Source: a virus. From it: a DNA stretch of 64,000 bases. Shown one piece after another: positions 35,183 to 43,910 of the stretch. The stretch lies in IMG/VR virus record IMGVR_UViG_3300032132_000754, positions 72,117-136,116 of that record; one strand, written 5' to 3'. Made by a program: the position numbers and the translations under genes. The notes beneath the pieces were generated by a model that was not told where the DNA came from, made no database searches, and saw only the letters and a program-made list of their open reading frames with translations. Each line of letters starts with the position of its first letter. The stretch's first letter is position 1.

Positions 35183-35445
35183 CACGTTTAGCAGTTATTG
35201 GGTTAGTTCACGTTACACCCGTAGGAACCGTCCTAGACGACAATGCTACTCTAGAGGAACGGGCATCATCATCCTCTGAATTCCGAGTTTTAGACAATGT
35301 TGATGGATCAGCTGAAGGTGGGAGCCCAGCCCCTAATAGCGCTGGACATCCGAAATTAGCCGCTTATCTAGAACTTGAAGCCGGAGACGGTTTTGCAGTT
35401 GCAGTTCTAGATCAGACATATATTATTACACATATGATTACGTAA
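35170..35445 (+). CDS. hypothetical small beta-rich protein
   Basis: A 91-residue protein with a GGGAG ribosome site; it overlaps the exonuclease end by 13 bases. N-terminal hydrophobic strand (VVTRLAVIGLVHVTPVGTV), polar Ser/Gly loop, and two further strands. Could be a small decoration-type protein; no family recognised. Confidence 0.5.
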   Translation: MPVVTRLAVIGLVHVTPVGTVLDDNATLEERASSSSEFRVLDNVDGSAEGGSPAPNSAGHPKLAAYLELEAGDGFAVAVLDQTYIITHMIT

Positions 35446-35473
35446 TTTTCTCTGTAAATAGAGAGGGTTACTT

Positions 35474-36049
35474 ATGGCTAAAACTGACTTTTCTAAAGTA
35501 GGAAAACGCTCTAAAAGACGCGGCAATACCTACGAACGTCGATGTTCCAAACTTCTTACCGAATTTACAGGAGTCGGATTCCGGCGAGTTCCGGCTTCTG
35601 GAGCTTTTAATAAACAGAGCAACACACTAATTCGCGAAGAATTGTTTTACGGCGATTGTATTTGTGATCGCCAAGATTTCATGTTCTGCATTGAAGCCAA
35701 AAACCAAAAAGCTTTTAATTTCCAAGCCATTTTGAAAAATCCAAATACGGCGGATTTTAGCTCTTGGTGGTGGCAATGCATTAGGGATGCAAAATCTGCT
35801 AAAAAGCTTCCGATGATGTTCTTTAAACCAGATAATCAAGCTGATTTCATTGCTTTAGAAGAAAGTTGGATTGATCTTGGTTGGTACACTGGGCCATCAT
35901 TTAAAATAGATTGTTATCGCAAACCCGTGACGATTAAATTGAAAAAAGAAGACCCGGTTACAATCGTGCTACCAACTCCATATGTCATTAATTGGAAAGA
36001 TTTTGTTCAAAACATAAAGCCAGGGATTTTATTTAGTAAGGATCTTTAA
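35474..36049 (+). CDS. PD-(D/E)XK-type nuclease
   Basis: A 191-residue protein. Seen: KRGNTYERRCSKLLTEFTG with the family's helix-1 Glu, a GVGFRRVPASG strand, D in the segment FYGDCICDRQDFMFCIEAKNQ (D…E-A-K core), and a following QAILKNP helix. This is the order of PD-(D/E)XK endonucleases such as phage Holliday-junction resolvases or RecB-like nucleases. GAGGG ribosome site. A role in resolving recombination intermediates is likely, given recA nearby. Confidence 0.7.
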   Translation: MAKTDFSKVGKRSKRRGNTYERRCSKLLTEFTGVGFRRVPASGAFNKQSNTLIREELFYGDCICDRQDFMFCIEAKNQKAFNFQAILKNPNTADFSSWWWQCIRDAKSAKKLPMMFFKPDNQADFIALEESWIDLGWYTGPSFKIDCYRKPVTIKLKKEDPVTIVLPTPYVINWKDFVQNIKPGILFSKDL

Positions 36050-36228
36050 TGGCGTGCTGCGGACAAAAAACCAAACCAATGAGGACGAATGGCAAAATTT
36101 GCCCAAAATGTGGGTGGGTAATGCGACGTATACATAAATACGACGCGCAAAAGAAAAAAGTCAATAAATATTGGCAATGTTCTAATAAGACTATTGGCTG
36201 CAGATATACGGAGAATATCCATGATTGA
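36049..36228 (+). CDS. small topoisomerase-type zinc-ribbon protein
   Basis: A 59-residue protein that starts in the upstream stop (TAATG). Four cysteines form a zinc ribbon: CPKCGWVMRR and, ~25 residues later, WQCSNKTIGC with an aromatic/GC end typical of topoisomerase I C-terminal zinc fingers. C3 and C4 are extra. Overlaps the next gene by 8 bases. Confidence 0.65.
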   Translation: MACCGQKTKPMRTNGKICPKCGWVMRRIHKYDAQKKKVNKYWQCSNKTIGCRYTENIHD

Positions 36229-36619
36229 ATTGCTAATTTTAGTATTATTTGTTGAAGCCGTAACTGAAATTTTAGTGTCAAGCGCTATTTTCCAAAAACC
36301 ACGTGAGTTTGTTTACACCAGAAATGGGTTTTTGGGCGAACTCGTAAACTGTGGTTATTGTACATCAGTTTGGGTTGCTGCGGCAGTAGCTTGGTTAGCT
36401 GTCTTACCAATTTGTCCATGGTTTGCAGTTAATTATGTTGTTACTACTTTTGTTATTCATAGATTGTCAAATTTGCTACATGAATTGAACAGCAAATGGT
36501 TAAGCCGCAGGCCGTTTTCCATGGCAGTACATAAAACGGAAACAGTAATTATCCCCGGAGATTACCATGGATCAACAGGACCAGTTCAAGGATCGCTTCA
36601 AGAAGAAGAAGAAGCTTAA
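36221..36619 (+). CDS. membrane protein, DUF1360-like
   Basis: A 132-residue protein started at ATG 36221 (CGGAGA upstream). Hydrophobic helices at ~1-20, ~45-65 and ~68-85, a NCGYCTSVWVAA motif like the CxxC…W of DUF1360 membrane proteins, then HRLSNLLHEL and a polar Glu-rich tail. Function of the family is unknown. Confidence 0.6.
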   Translation: MIELLILVLFVEAVTEILVSSAIFQKPREFVYTRNGFLGELVNCGYCTSVWVAAAVAWLAVLPICPWFAVNYVVTTFVIHRLSNLLHELNSKWLSRRPFSMAVHKTETVIIPGDYHGSTGPVQGSLQEEEEA

Positions 36620-37193
36620 TATCGGAGCAGAAGAAGCTACGCGCCTTTTCCAAACTCCTAAAGATAAGGGGTCTTCTCCTTCTGATAGGAGTTTTTCGAA
36701 GTCTGAGCAACGCCCGAGTGGTATTGCACCACCAGAGCAAGTTCATATTAACAACTTGGCGGATTTGTACGAGCTTGTTAAAAAATTAAAGCCGTCTGAA
36801 AATTCTAGCAACGACGCCAAACCAATTATTTATAATACTAAGGGTACTAACTTCGCCAGCGAAAAATTTGCAGGTCATGTTACTATCCCACAATCTGGCG
36901 GAGATTCTACAGTAAGACAATCGATGATCGAAGGTTTTGAAATGATTCAAAATCATCATAGGTGTTATGAAGCTCAAAACATGGCTCATGATCGACCAGA
37001 TGATTTTGGCGGTTTTTTACCAGCTAAAGTTCCAAACCCTGATGAACAAATCACTTGGTTAGATGGGTTTATTAATCGACGTTTAGGCGGTAGTAGAAAT
37101 GGGTTATTTGTAGTTTGGGATTTGGTTGAAGGCCAGTACCAGATGAACCCGTGGACTTGTGAAATTAGCCCTGTGGCGGAGCCAGATGTTTAA
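36567..37193 (+). CDS. hypothetical protein
   Basis: A 208-residue protein with GGAG before ATG 36567; it overlaps the membrane protein gene by 53 bases in another frame. Residues 1-70 are charged and probably disordered (KKKKK run near the start); residues ~90-200 look folded, with WLDGFINRRLGG and a W-rich C-terminus. No family recognised. Confidence 0.55.
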   Translation: MDQQDQFKDRFKKKKKLNIGAEEATRLFQTPKDKGSSPSDRSFSKSEQRPSGIAPPEQVHINNLADLYELVKKLKPSENSSNDAKPIIYNTKGTNFASEKFAGHVTIPQSGGDSTVRQSMIEGFEMIQNHHRCYEAQNMAHDRPDDFGGFLPAKVPNPDEQITWLDGFINRRLGGSRNGLFVVWDLVEGQYQMNPWTCEISPVAEPDV

Positions 37194-37353
37194 TGCGGTA
37201 ATATATGGTGTTGCTTTAGCGTCATTGTGGTACTGGCTGTATTTAATTGTTAGAAAAGACTTTAGTTCTCAAACTCTCAAAAGGTGGGTTGCAGTTATCG
37301 TGCCACAAGGCGTTGTAGTTGCTATAGCTTTAGTCTTGCTTGGTATACTATGA
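37186..37353 (+). CDS. small two-helix membrane protein
   Basis: A 55-residue protein from ATG 37186 with GGAG upstream. Two hydrophobic helices (about 3-20 and 33-53) flank a basic loop (RKDFSSQTLKR). Size and topology fit a small holin or other phage membrane peptide, but nothing more specific. Linked by overlaps to both neighbours. Confidence 0.55.
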   Translation: MFNAVIYGVALASLWYWLYLIVRKDFSSQTLKRWVAVIVPQGVVVAIALVLLGIL

Positions 37354-37658
37354 ATCAATCACAATCAGTAGATCTAGCACATTATCAACCATTGGTGAAA
37401 TGGAGTCCCCAAGTTGGGGATTGCGTTGTATGGCATGGTTGGTTTACACATTGGTTTGGTGTCGTATCAGCAGTTGTCCCAGAAGAAAACTGCGTTGAAA
37501 TTATTAAACGCGGGATGCCCGTGCTGTTACTAACTATGAGTCAGTCGGAATATAAAAAGAATACTACTAAAGTAGATATAGGCGATATAAAAGGAAGTAC
37601 GGGCGGTCGTTATGCAACAATCAGAGCACAAGGAAACTCCATCATCTGGTACGTCTAA
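37350..37658 (+). CDS. hypothetical protein
   Basis: A 102-residue protein starting at ATG 37350, overlapping the previous stop (ATGA). Beta-rich: VGDCVVWHGWFTHWFGVVSAVV suggests an SH3-like barrel. Overlaps the following gene by 47 bases. Function unknown. Confidence 0.5.
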   Translation: MNQSQSVDLAHYQPLVKWSPQVGDCVVWHGWFTHWFGVVSAVVPEENCVEIIKRGMPVLLLTMSQSEYKKNTTKVDIGDIKGSTGGRYATIRAQGNSIIWYV

Positions 37659-38229
37659 CGTCCCTGGCCTCTTGGCTTATCCTAGAACTTTAAGCTTGAA
37701 AGAGCTTCCCGAAATTAAAGATGAATTTGTATATGTAATCAAAGGTTACATTGAGCAAGGTCTTACGATAATGATTTATCGTGAGGTAGATTCAGGCGAC
37801 GTTTATTTGGGATTCGGAGATTTTGATGCGAATCCCATCAATATGGCTGATGAAAAACACCCGTTGCAGAGGTTAGCTTTGGAGTTCGCGTCAGATGACG
37901 CTCCAAGAGTTATCAGTTTGATGAAGGTTGCTCGAATTCCACAACTCATAATGTATTTGTCCTTAAATGATGGCAAACTGTCTTTAGTAGACTTGCGCAC
38001 ATCATTGAATAAGTTTTATGGTCCTGGAATGATTCGAGATTTATTCAGCAAGGTTTACCCGACGCAAGAGGTGTTGAAGTTGGTCACTTTAGACCAAAAT
38101 ACTATTGAAGCAATAGGACGAGGAAAAGGATCTTATAAAGGGGATTTAATTCTAAAGACGAGTGCGTTCAAGACTGTCAAGCGAGGTAATGATATGTTAC
38201 CAATGTACGCAAGAATAGAACGAAAGTGA
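37612..38229 (+). CDS. hypothetical protein
   Basis: A 205-residue, soluble alpha/beta protein with a polar N-terminal 25 residues. No recognisable catalytic motif; segments such as DVYLGFGDFDANPINMADE and RKGDLIL-type strands are visible. It ends 4 bases before the HNH endonuclease gene. Confidence 0.5.
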   Translation: MQQSEHKETPSSGTSNVPGLLAYPRTLSLKELPEIKDEFVYVIKGYIEQGLTIMIYREVDSGDVYLGFGDFDANPINMADEKHPLQRLALEFASDDAPRVISLMKVARIPQLIMYLSLNDGKLSLVDLRTSLNKFYGPGMIRDLFSKVYPTQEVLKLVTLDQNTIEAIGRGKGSYKGDLILKTSAFKTVKRGNDMLPMYARIERK

Positions 38230-38233
38230 TGAA

Positions 38234-38809
38234 ATGAAGCATACGCTAATTCTTAATAAAAACTGGGTTGCAATCAACGTAACGACCGTAGAACGCGCAT
38301 TTATCCTAATGTGCCGTGACTCGGCCCGCGCGCTATGCCCGGTTTCTTATGAGACATTTTTAATCGACCGTTGGATCGAAAGGTCTATAGAACGTTCTGA
38401 CGAACTAACAGCAGAAGAAGTGATTAGAACTCCAAATATCGCCATTGAAGTGCCCGAGGTAGTAATTTTATCTGAGTACGGTGGCGTTCCATTTACTGAA
38501 GTTAATTGGTCTAGGCGCAATCTATACAAACGTGATTCTTATACTTGTCAGTATTGCAATACTCCTGGATCGCCAGGAGATTTAACTATCGACCACATCA
38601 AGCCAAGGTCTAGAGGCGGTCGAAACGGATGGACAAATTGTGTCACTTCGTGCTTAAGTTGTAATACTTTCAAAGCCGACAAACCTCTAAGAGAAACCGG
38701 CATGAAGTTAATTAAGGAACCTAAGACTCCTAAATGGCAGCCTATTGCTGGAATGATCCCTAAAGAACATCCAGAAAGCTGGAGCAAGTTCCTTAAACAT
38801 AAGATATGA
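38234..38809 (+). CDS. HNH endonuclease
   Basis: A 191-residue HNH nuclease. N-terminal ~90 residues match the common LILNKNWVAINVTTVERAFILM lead domain; the nuclease has RDSYTCQYC (C105, C108), TIDHIKPRSRGG (D120, H121), TNCVTSCLSCNTFKADK (C140, C143, N144, K147). All zinc and catalytic positions are present. It could be a free-standing homing enzyme or a DNA-processing nuclease; no intron is evident beside it. Confidence 0.85.
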   Translation: MKHTLILNKNWVAINVTTVERAFILMCRDSARALCPVSYETFLIDRWIERSIERSDELTAEEVIRTPNIAIEVPEVVILSEYGGVPFTEVNWSRRNLYKRDSYTCQYCNTPGSPGDLTIDHIKPRSRGGRNGWTNCVTSCLSCNTFKADKPLRETGMKLIKEPKTPKWQPIAGMIPKEHPESWSKFLKHKI

Positions 38810-39012
38810 AATTAACGATCGTACAACGTCGTATCTTAGCCGAGGACGGCGTCCTCGATTATAAAGGCCCAGCCGCTACTAAAGCAACCCCCGATGCTGT
38901 TCCAGAAGGCACTTTTCAAGGAACTTCAGAGGGGGAGCAGCCTGTAAGCATGTCTTTAAAAGATAGAATTGAACTATTGCTTAAAAAACGGTTAGCTAAT
39001 AAAAAGCAATAG
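38806..39012 (+). CDS. hypothetical short protein
   Basis: A 68-residue protein overlapping the HNH stop (ATGA). Basic N-terminus and basic helical C-terminus (LKDRIELLLKKRLANKKQ) around a disordered middle. No function suggested. Confidence 0.4.
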   Translation: MKLTIVQRRILAEDGVLDYKGPAATKATPDAVPEGTFQGTSEGEQPVSMSLKDRIELLLKKRLANKKQ

Positions 39013-39019
39013 TTCGATG

Positions 39020-39027
39020 GTATTTAA
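39020..39027 (+). promoter_or_regulatory. GTATTTAA promoter element before the P-loop kinase
   Basis: GTATTTAA, GATAT, then ATG 39033. No Shine-Dalgarno sequence is present upstream. Confidence 0.6.
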
Positions 39028-39032
39028 GATAT

Positions 39033-39569
39033 ATGATCTTATTCACCAGCGGCTTCCCATATGCGGGCAAAACAGAATTAGTAAGTAGACTTTGTGAGCA
39101 ATTAGATCACAAAAATCTCATTCATATCAACCCACGAGATTTATATCCAGAAGATTTCGCAGACCTGCCTAATAGTGAGCAACAAGCTAACGGCATAGTC
39201 GCATGGGAAATGTCTTACGAAAAAGCTCGTGAGTGCATCACTAAATTACCAAATAAAGTGTTGATCGTTTTCGACACTTGTTGTAGAGATGCGCTTCAAG
39301 TAAATCAGCTTTTTGGTGATGCTAAAACGAGAGGACATAAAATCTTATTTGCTTATGTGAATGCATCAACTGACCGTCGCCAGGAATACGCGGAAGATAA
39401 AGATATTAGTAAATTCGAGGAACGCTATTCTTCGAGCTTTCAGCAAAATTTACCAAAATTCAAATCGATGTCAGATCAATTTCTAGTCATAAATAATAAC
39501 AAGAGTTTGTTAGAGTTAGACGAACGAGCTGTCGAGTTGGCTGAAAAAGTTATTGAACTAAGAAGTTAA
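39033..39569 (+). CDS. P-loop kinase (AAA_33 / polynucleotide kinase-like)
   Basis: A 178-residue protein with Walker A GFPYAGKT (7-14) at the N-terminus, a hydrophobic strand ending in D (VLIVFDTCCRD) as Walker B, and a later segment DRRQEY with arginines like the lid of nucleotide or polynucleotide kinases. Known: this family phosphorylates nucleotides, 5'-OH ends or small metabolites. The downstream neighbours are glycosyltransferases, so a sugar or nucleotide substrate is possible. Confidence 0.7.
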   Translation: MILFTSGFPYAGKTELVSRLCEQLDHKNLIHINPRDLYPEDFADLPNSEQQANGIVAWEMSYEKARECITKLPNKVLIVFDTCCRDALQVNQLFGDAKTRGHKILFAYVNASTDRRQEYAEDKDISKFEERYSSSFQQNLPKFKSMSDQFLVINNNKSLLELDERAVELAEKVIELRS

Positions 39570-39571
39570 TT

Positions 39572-41491
39572 ATGTCTAAGATGGTTGAATATATAAACCC
39601 GCAAGGTCATGCTATACAGCTATCATCCCCGGACAAGGGGATTATTAAAGTTGCACCGCATAGCAGAATGGTCTTGTCAGACTGGTACATGAGATATTGT
39701 CCAAAATATCTCAGAGTTGTACGAATCGTAGAAACCACCAACAAATCCATTAAACCAAAAAACGTTAATGAGGTAAAACACGCCCCTGGGGCTCGAAAAG
39801 CCATTATTAAGCCAGGCCAAAAGCACAAAGTAATACAAAACAAAGCTGGTAAAGTTAGGTCAAAAACTCAACCTAAGAGGGCGGGAAAAACTGGTATTAA
39901 CTCGCAATCAGTGCCAAAATCTAAAAACCAACGCCCAGTGGTCGGTAGAGCACTTAGAGAAAACAAAAAACTATTTGTTAACTCTTGCCAGAAAAACGAC
40001 TGGACAGTTTCTAATAACATTGGAATCGGAATTTTAAGCTATAATAGGCTAAGGTCAATCCAGCGCCTCATTTCGTCTATTCGAAGTCATACCGACCTTA
40101 AAAAGACAACTGTTTTTGTTAGCGACGAATCGACAAACGAAGATGTTAAAACCTGGCTTAATAAACAAACCGACATCGTTGTTTTAACAAATCAGAGAAG
40201 GCTAGGCGTTGCCGGAAATAGCAACAGATTATTACGGTGCCTAGAGCGTTTTAGATTTAAATTTTTGTTGAACGATGACGTAGAAATTCTTCAACGTGGT
40301 TGGGAACAGTTTTACATTACTGCGTCCCAAAAATCTAAATTTCAACATTTCTGTTACCATCAGCACGGCGTATACGGTGCTAAACGCAATAATCCAAATT
40401 CAAGGCATGGTGGATTAGGCATCACCACGATTACCGAAAAACCTCATGGCGCTTTGATGTTTTTCACAGACAATGTGTTCCAAAAAGTCGGGTTTTTCGA
40501 CGAAAAATTTGGGACTTATGGTATCGAGCACGTGGATTGGTCAGAACGAGTATCAATGTCTAATATCCAACCAAAAGGATATCACGATGTTCAAGGATCA
40601 GACAGGTTTTTTAAAATTCATAAAGACGCTAGCTCTGTCCCTCAGCGATCACAGTCTCTTAAACAAGCTAGAGAAATCTACAAAAAGATAAAATCCCCTA
40701 ACAGAATTAGGGTTGAAGCAACAGAATATACCAAAGTCCCATCTGTTTCTGTAATCATTCCTATTAAGAACATCGGTCGGCAAGATGCTACGGAAACAAT
40801 AGTCAATTCAATCAGATCACAATTATTTCCAAACATTGAAATTATCATCTCTGAGCAAGATCAGACATCTAGATTTAATACTGAGCCAGTAAAACCATGC
40901 AAGTATCTGTTTGCAAAAAACAGACATAAAGATCAGCCATTTACAAAAGCAATGGCTTTTAATCTCGGCGTTATTAACGCAACCTATCCAAAAATTATCT
41001 TACAAGACGCCGACATCATTTGTCCATCTAACTATGTTAAGAAAATTAGTGAATTGCTCGATACTCATGCGGGAGTTCACATCGGATCCAAAGTCCTCTA
41101 TATGAATCAGAAATCATCAAGAGAGATTACATCCACAAGAGTGATTAACGCTAAAAAGGATTGCGAGCGGGCCGTCGGTTATTTCGAAGGCGGATCTTTA
41201 GCTTGCACCAAGAAAGCATACTTCAAGTGTGGCGGATTCAATGAAGTTTTCGAAGGTTACGGAATTGAAGATTGTGATTTCTTCGAAAGACTGAAATATG
41301 CCGTTAAATTCTATAATGTTAGAACCGAAGATTTTGTTCACCTATGGCATGGTAGAACATCAGGTTGGAATGTACATCACCAGCGCAACAAGAAGATTTA
41401 TTCACAACTGAAGAAGCAATATAACATGGTTTCATATATTGCTTCTCTAATTAAGAAATTAAGAGCCACTTATCCTGGCATTAAGGTGTAA
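39572..41491 (+). CDS. dual-domain GT2-type glycosyltransferase
   Basis: A 639-residue protein. Residues 1-145: beta start then a basic linker (many K, R). Residues ~147-370: GT-A domain, GIGILSYNRLRSIQRLI, FVSDESTNEDV, acidic LNDDVEI motif, HGALMFF, FDEKFGTYGIEHVDW. Residues ~385-625: second GT-A domain, SVIIPIKN, DxD in LQDADIICPSNYV, FEGGSLACTKKAYFKCGGFNE, GYGIEDCDFFERL, HLWHGR, similar to chondroitin-polymerase or GalNAc-transferase domains. It would build a two-step glycan on a phage protein, DNA base or host surface. Confidence 0.8.
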   Translation: MSKMVEYINPQGHAIQLSSPDKGIIKVAPHSRMVLSDWYMRYCPKYLRVVRIVETTNKSIKPKNVNEVKHAPGARKAIIKPGQKHKVIQNKAGKVRSKTQPKRAGKTGINSQSVPKSKNQRPVVGRALRENKKLFVNSCQKNDWTVSNNIGIGILSYNRLRSIQRLISSIRSHTDLKKTTVFVSDESTNEDVKTWLNKQTDIVVLTNQRRLGVAGNSNRLLRCLERFRFKFLLNDDVEILQRGWEQFYITASQKSKFQHFCYHQHGVYGAKRNNPNSRHGGLGITTITEKPHGALMFFTDNVFQKVGFFDEKFGTYGIEHVDWSERVSMSNIQPKGYHDVQGSDRFFKIHKDASSVPQRSQSLKQAREIYKKIKSPNRIRVEATEYTKVPSVSVIIPIKNIGRQDATETIVNSIRSQLFPNIEIIISEQDQTSRFNTEPVKPCKYLFAKNRHKDQPFTKAMAFNLGVINATYPKIILQDADIICPSNYVKKISELLDTHAGVHIGSKVLYMNQKSSREITSTRVINAKKDCERAVGYFEGGSLACTKKAYFKCGGFNEVFEGYGIEDCDFFERLKYAVKFYNVRTEDFVHLWHGRTSGWNVHHQRNKKIYSQLKKQYNMVSYIASLIKKLRATYPGIKV

Positions 41492-41492
41492 C

Positions 41493-41858
41493 ATGACATT
41501 GATTTGTCGCGAATGCGGAAGCAACATTGAAGAAGAAGGTTTTTGCGGAATTTGTGATCATCATGTCAGAACGCCAAGTTTCTCCGTAAACGATAAATTA
41601 AACAATCATCTAGAAGGACTATATCGCCAGCAGAATTGGTCAGCATTAGATGGCATTATGGCTTTTATTTGGTCAGATATCGAAAGATTCGAATCCGATA
41701 TTATATTAGCTGTTCTATATTATGCTAAATTAGCTGAAGAGAATTTAACTCAACTAGTTCCTCTATATGCGGCAGCGCTAAATAGATTTAAGAAGGCTTT
41801 TCCGTTTTCTTATAATCATATGCTATGCGATTTGGAACCAAAATGTCAGATAAATTAA
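41493..41858 (+). CDS. small protein with N-terminal zinc ribbon
   Basis: A 121-residue protein: CRECGSNIEEEGFCGIC forms a compact zinc ribbon (residues 5-21), followed by a helical domain (SALDGIMAFIWSDIERF…). AAGG before the ATG. It sits between two glycosyltransferase genes and overlaps the second by 16 bases. Confidence 0.55.
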   Translation: MTLICRECGSNIEEEGFCGICDHHVRTPSFSVNDKLNNHLEGLYRQQNWSALDGIMAFIWSDIERFESDIILAVLYYAKLAEENLTQLVPLYAAALNRFKKAFPFSYNHMLCDLEPKCQIN

Positions 41859-42865
41859 ACATTTTATGTTGTAAGCCCGACGGCGGTGCTTTTTATTACA
41901 TCACTAAAGGTTGGGAAGACGCTTTCAAAGCGCTAGGCCATAAGTTCGAACGTTGGGATGGCACTCCAGCACATCTAAAAAAGTACAAGCCTAATTTATA
42001 CCTTGGTTGCTCTGGATGGAGACAAGATTTTCCACAATGGGCAAAAGATGCGTTTGGAACTAAAGTCGCTATCCATGTTAATCCGTGGGGATCAACCAAA
42101 CTAACTCCAAAACCGCGTGAGCCTAATATTAACGAACCTACTCATGCTATTAAATGGGTAGAACAGCAAAATCCGGACTTCTTATTTTGTTATGCTATCC
42201 AAGCAGATATCGACGTTATGTGGAATAACTGGGAAAACAAAATTGCCCCAGTCATCCCGATGCCATGTGGTGGGAACTCAATCGCTCATGTCCCTGTAGC
42301 CAAAGACCAACGATATACATGCGATGTCGGATTTGTAGGTGGCAGATGGCCATATAAGGGTATTAACATTGATAAATTATTAATGCCAGTTATTAAATCT
42401 TGTAGCTCTCAAGTCTTTGGATGGGGCGGGTGGCCTAAAGGGCCTAAATTCAAGGGCCCAGCGAACGACGGCATGATTAACAAGCTCTTTTCGTCAGCTA
42501 AAATTTGTCCTTCGATAGTAGAACCACATACTTCACGATATGGAATTGATATTCCGGAAAGAATGTTCAAGGTTCCGCTTGGCGGAGGATTCACAATATG
42601 CGATCCGTGTAAAGGAATCGGTAGGTATGTTGACACTAAAATTTTTCCACTTGCTAAAAACGCTAAGAATTATTTAGACTTAGTCAAGCACTATTTAAAA
42701 CATGACGCTGAACGAGAAAAACTTCGCATACTTCAACGTAAAGCAATTCTAAAAGATCACACGTATTTTAGTCGTATACAAGGTTTCCTGAGGTTTTCTG
42801 GGCATGATCGCGAAGCAGAAGAGGCTCAGAAAAAAGTGGAGCAATTATTAAATGCAGTGGTATGA
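41843..42865 (+). CDS. CgeB-like glycosyltransferase (GT-B type)
   Basis: A 340-residue protein started at ATG 41843 (weak GGAA upstream; ATG 41825 in frame is the alternative). Seen: N-terminal Rossmann-like LNILCCKPDGGAFYYI, central CDVGFVGGRWPYKGINID, VFGWGGWP, INKLFSSAKICPSIVEPHTSRYGIDIPERMFKVPLGGGFTICD, the arrangement of the CgeB/Glyco_trans_1_2 group where the nucleotide-sugar site includes the E-R-x-F-(K/E) segment. Known: transfers sugar from a nucleotide sugar. The target is unknown. Confidence 0.75.
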   Translation: MSDKLNILCCKPDGGAFYYITKGWEDAFKALGHKFERWDGTPAHLKKYKPNLYLGCSGWRQDFPQWAKDAFGTKVAIHVNPWGSTKLTPKPREPNINEPTHAIKWVEQQNPDFLFCYAIQADIDVMWNNWENKIAPVIPMPCGGNSIAHVPVAKDQRYTCDVGFVGGRWPYKGINIDKLLMPVIKSCSSQVFGWGGWPKGPKFKGPANDGMINKLFSSAKICPSIVEPHTSRYGIDIPERMFKVPLGGGFTICDPCKGIGRYVDTKIFPLAKNAKNYLDLVKHYLKHDAEREKLRILQRKAILKDHTYFSRIQGFLRFSGHDREAEEAQKKVEQLLNAVV

Positions 42866-43166
42866 AAACACAGTTAATATAAACGGGACTGAGGTTTATG
42901 TCGAAGGAGTCTATAGGTCAGATGACGCCATGTTATTGATCCTTTATGAATTCGATCTAGACGAAACCGAACGTGGCCACTATTGTGCATGGAGTAAACC
43001 AGTAAATATGTGGTCTCACCAGGAGATCCTTGCAGAAGATGTTCGTTCCAAATACTTAGGGAAAGTTAAGAAGATTGAACAGAATTTGCATGCTCTGTTA
43101 GAAAAAAGGAAAACGGAGCAAAATGTATTTAAATTATCAGACCGAAAGGCTGACAACAAGGAGTAA
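42852..43166 (+). CDS. hypothetical protein
   Basis: A 104-residue protein overlapping the glycosyltransferase end by 14 bases. The N-terminal half is beta-rich and acidic, the C-terminal half a charged helix (LGKVKKIEQNLHALLEKRKTEQ). Its 3' part contains the promoter element of the next gene. Confidence 0.5.
   Translation: MQWYENTVNINGTEVYVEGVYRSDDAMLLILYEFDLDETERGHYCAWSKPVNMWSHQEILAEDVRSKYLGKVKKIEQNLHALLEKRKTEQNVFKLSDRKADNKE
43125..43132 (+). promoter_or_regulatory. GTATTTAA element upstream of the basic-protein gene
   Basis: Lies inside the previous coding region. A start 5 bases later (43138) would give a 33-base leader with a strong AAGGAG site before ATG 43171; a good terminator follows that gene, so it may be a one-gene unit. 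Confidence 0.5.
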
Positions 43167-43170
43167 CAAA

Positions 43171-43860
43171 ATGACAACCTTAGCAGTTGAAGCAACACCG
43201 CAAACTAATACAAAAGAAATCGAATTATCACCCAAGGCAACCGCATGGTGCCGCAAAGTAGCAGGAATCGCCATTAGGCGAGCTTTCCGAGTTAAGTCTT
43301 TAGAAGGACTTCGGAATTCATTGAACGCAGACAGCCTTCGATTCTTACTACTTCCGAAGATCTACCACCGAAAGCGAATCAGCCATACTGATCGCGAGTC
43401 CAAGGTCTTCCTCCACCCCGATTTTTTCGATGAGAAGGGCAACATCCGCCGTAAGCTACCTAAGCCAATGCGAGAAGAATTGAAGGCAGCTATCTATAAA
43501 GAAGTTGTGCATTTCGCTTTTAGTAGGACCAACACTGATTTCTACAAGGCTATGGTCCGCTGTTCATGGCGTGGGCAACGTGTCGATGGTGCTCTAGGAT
43601 CTTCAACCGAGGCCCGCACTGTGCTAGCTGAGAAGAAGCGAAAGAAATTGGCCCGACGACGTAAGGTCGTTGAAGTCCCCACTGGTCTTACCGAAGACGT
43701 CGAGATGTGGGATTTAGTAGAGGGCAAGAACGTTGTCGTCAAGGGCGCTAAGATTTTCCTAGCCGACGGCAAGATCAAGATCGCTCGTGGCGAACACAAT
43801 GGCAAGAAACTCCGTAAGATGCTTCCGGGCGGTGCGGAACTTGCAAAGCAATTAGCTTAA
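43171..43860 (+). CDS. highly basic protein, probably abundant
   Basis: A 229-residue, Lys/Arg-rich protein started at ATG 43171 with AAGGAG. Seen: RRAFRVKSLEGLRNS, LAEKKRKKLARRRK, basic throughout; a C-terminal beta segment (GAKIFLADGKIKIARGEHNGKKLRKML). Its GC-richer codon use (AAG, CGT, GTC) differs from neighbours and, with its own promoter element and terminator, suggests high expression. It could bind DNA or RNA. No family recognised. Confidence 0.65.
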   Translation: MTTLAVEATPQTNTKEIELSPKATAWCRKVAGIAIRRAFRVKSLEGLRNSLNADSLRFLLLPKIYHRKRISHTDRESKVFLHPDFFDEKGNIRRKLPKPMREELKAAIYKEVVHFAFSRTNTDFYKAMVRCSWRGQRVDGALGSSTEARTVLAEKKRKKLARRRKVVEVPTGLTEDVEMWDLVEGKNVVVKGAKIFLADGKIKIARGEHNGKKLRKMLPGGAELAKQLA

Positions 43861-43867
43861 TATACTA

Positions 43868-43898
43868 GGGCGTCGAGGCTTTCTCGGCGCTCTTTTTG
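43868..43898 (+). terminator. Rho-independent terminator
   Basis: Stem GCGTCGAG / CTCGGCGC with loop GCTTT, followed by TCTTTTTG. One G-T pair in 8. It closes the transcript of the basic-protein gene; its T-run is followed at once by the next GTATTTAA element. Confidence 0.85.
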
Positions 43899-43905
43899 TA
43901 TTTAA
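43898..43905 (+). promoter_or_regulatory. GTATTTAA promoter element after the terminator
   Basis: GTATTTAA begins at the last base of the terminator T-run; AAATC separates it from ATG 43911. No Shine-Dalgarno sequence. Terminator and promoter are back to back, so a new transcript must begin here. Confidence 0.65.
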
Positions 43906-43910
43906 AAATC

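Noticed and set aside
38234-38809. Group I intron or homing insertion around the HNH gene
   Set aside because: Neighbouring genes are intact and joined by short overlaps; no P-Q-R-S intron core was visible.
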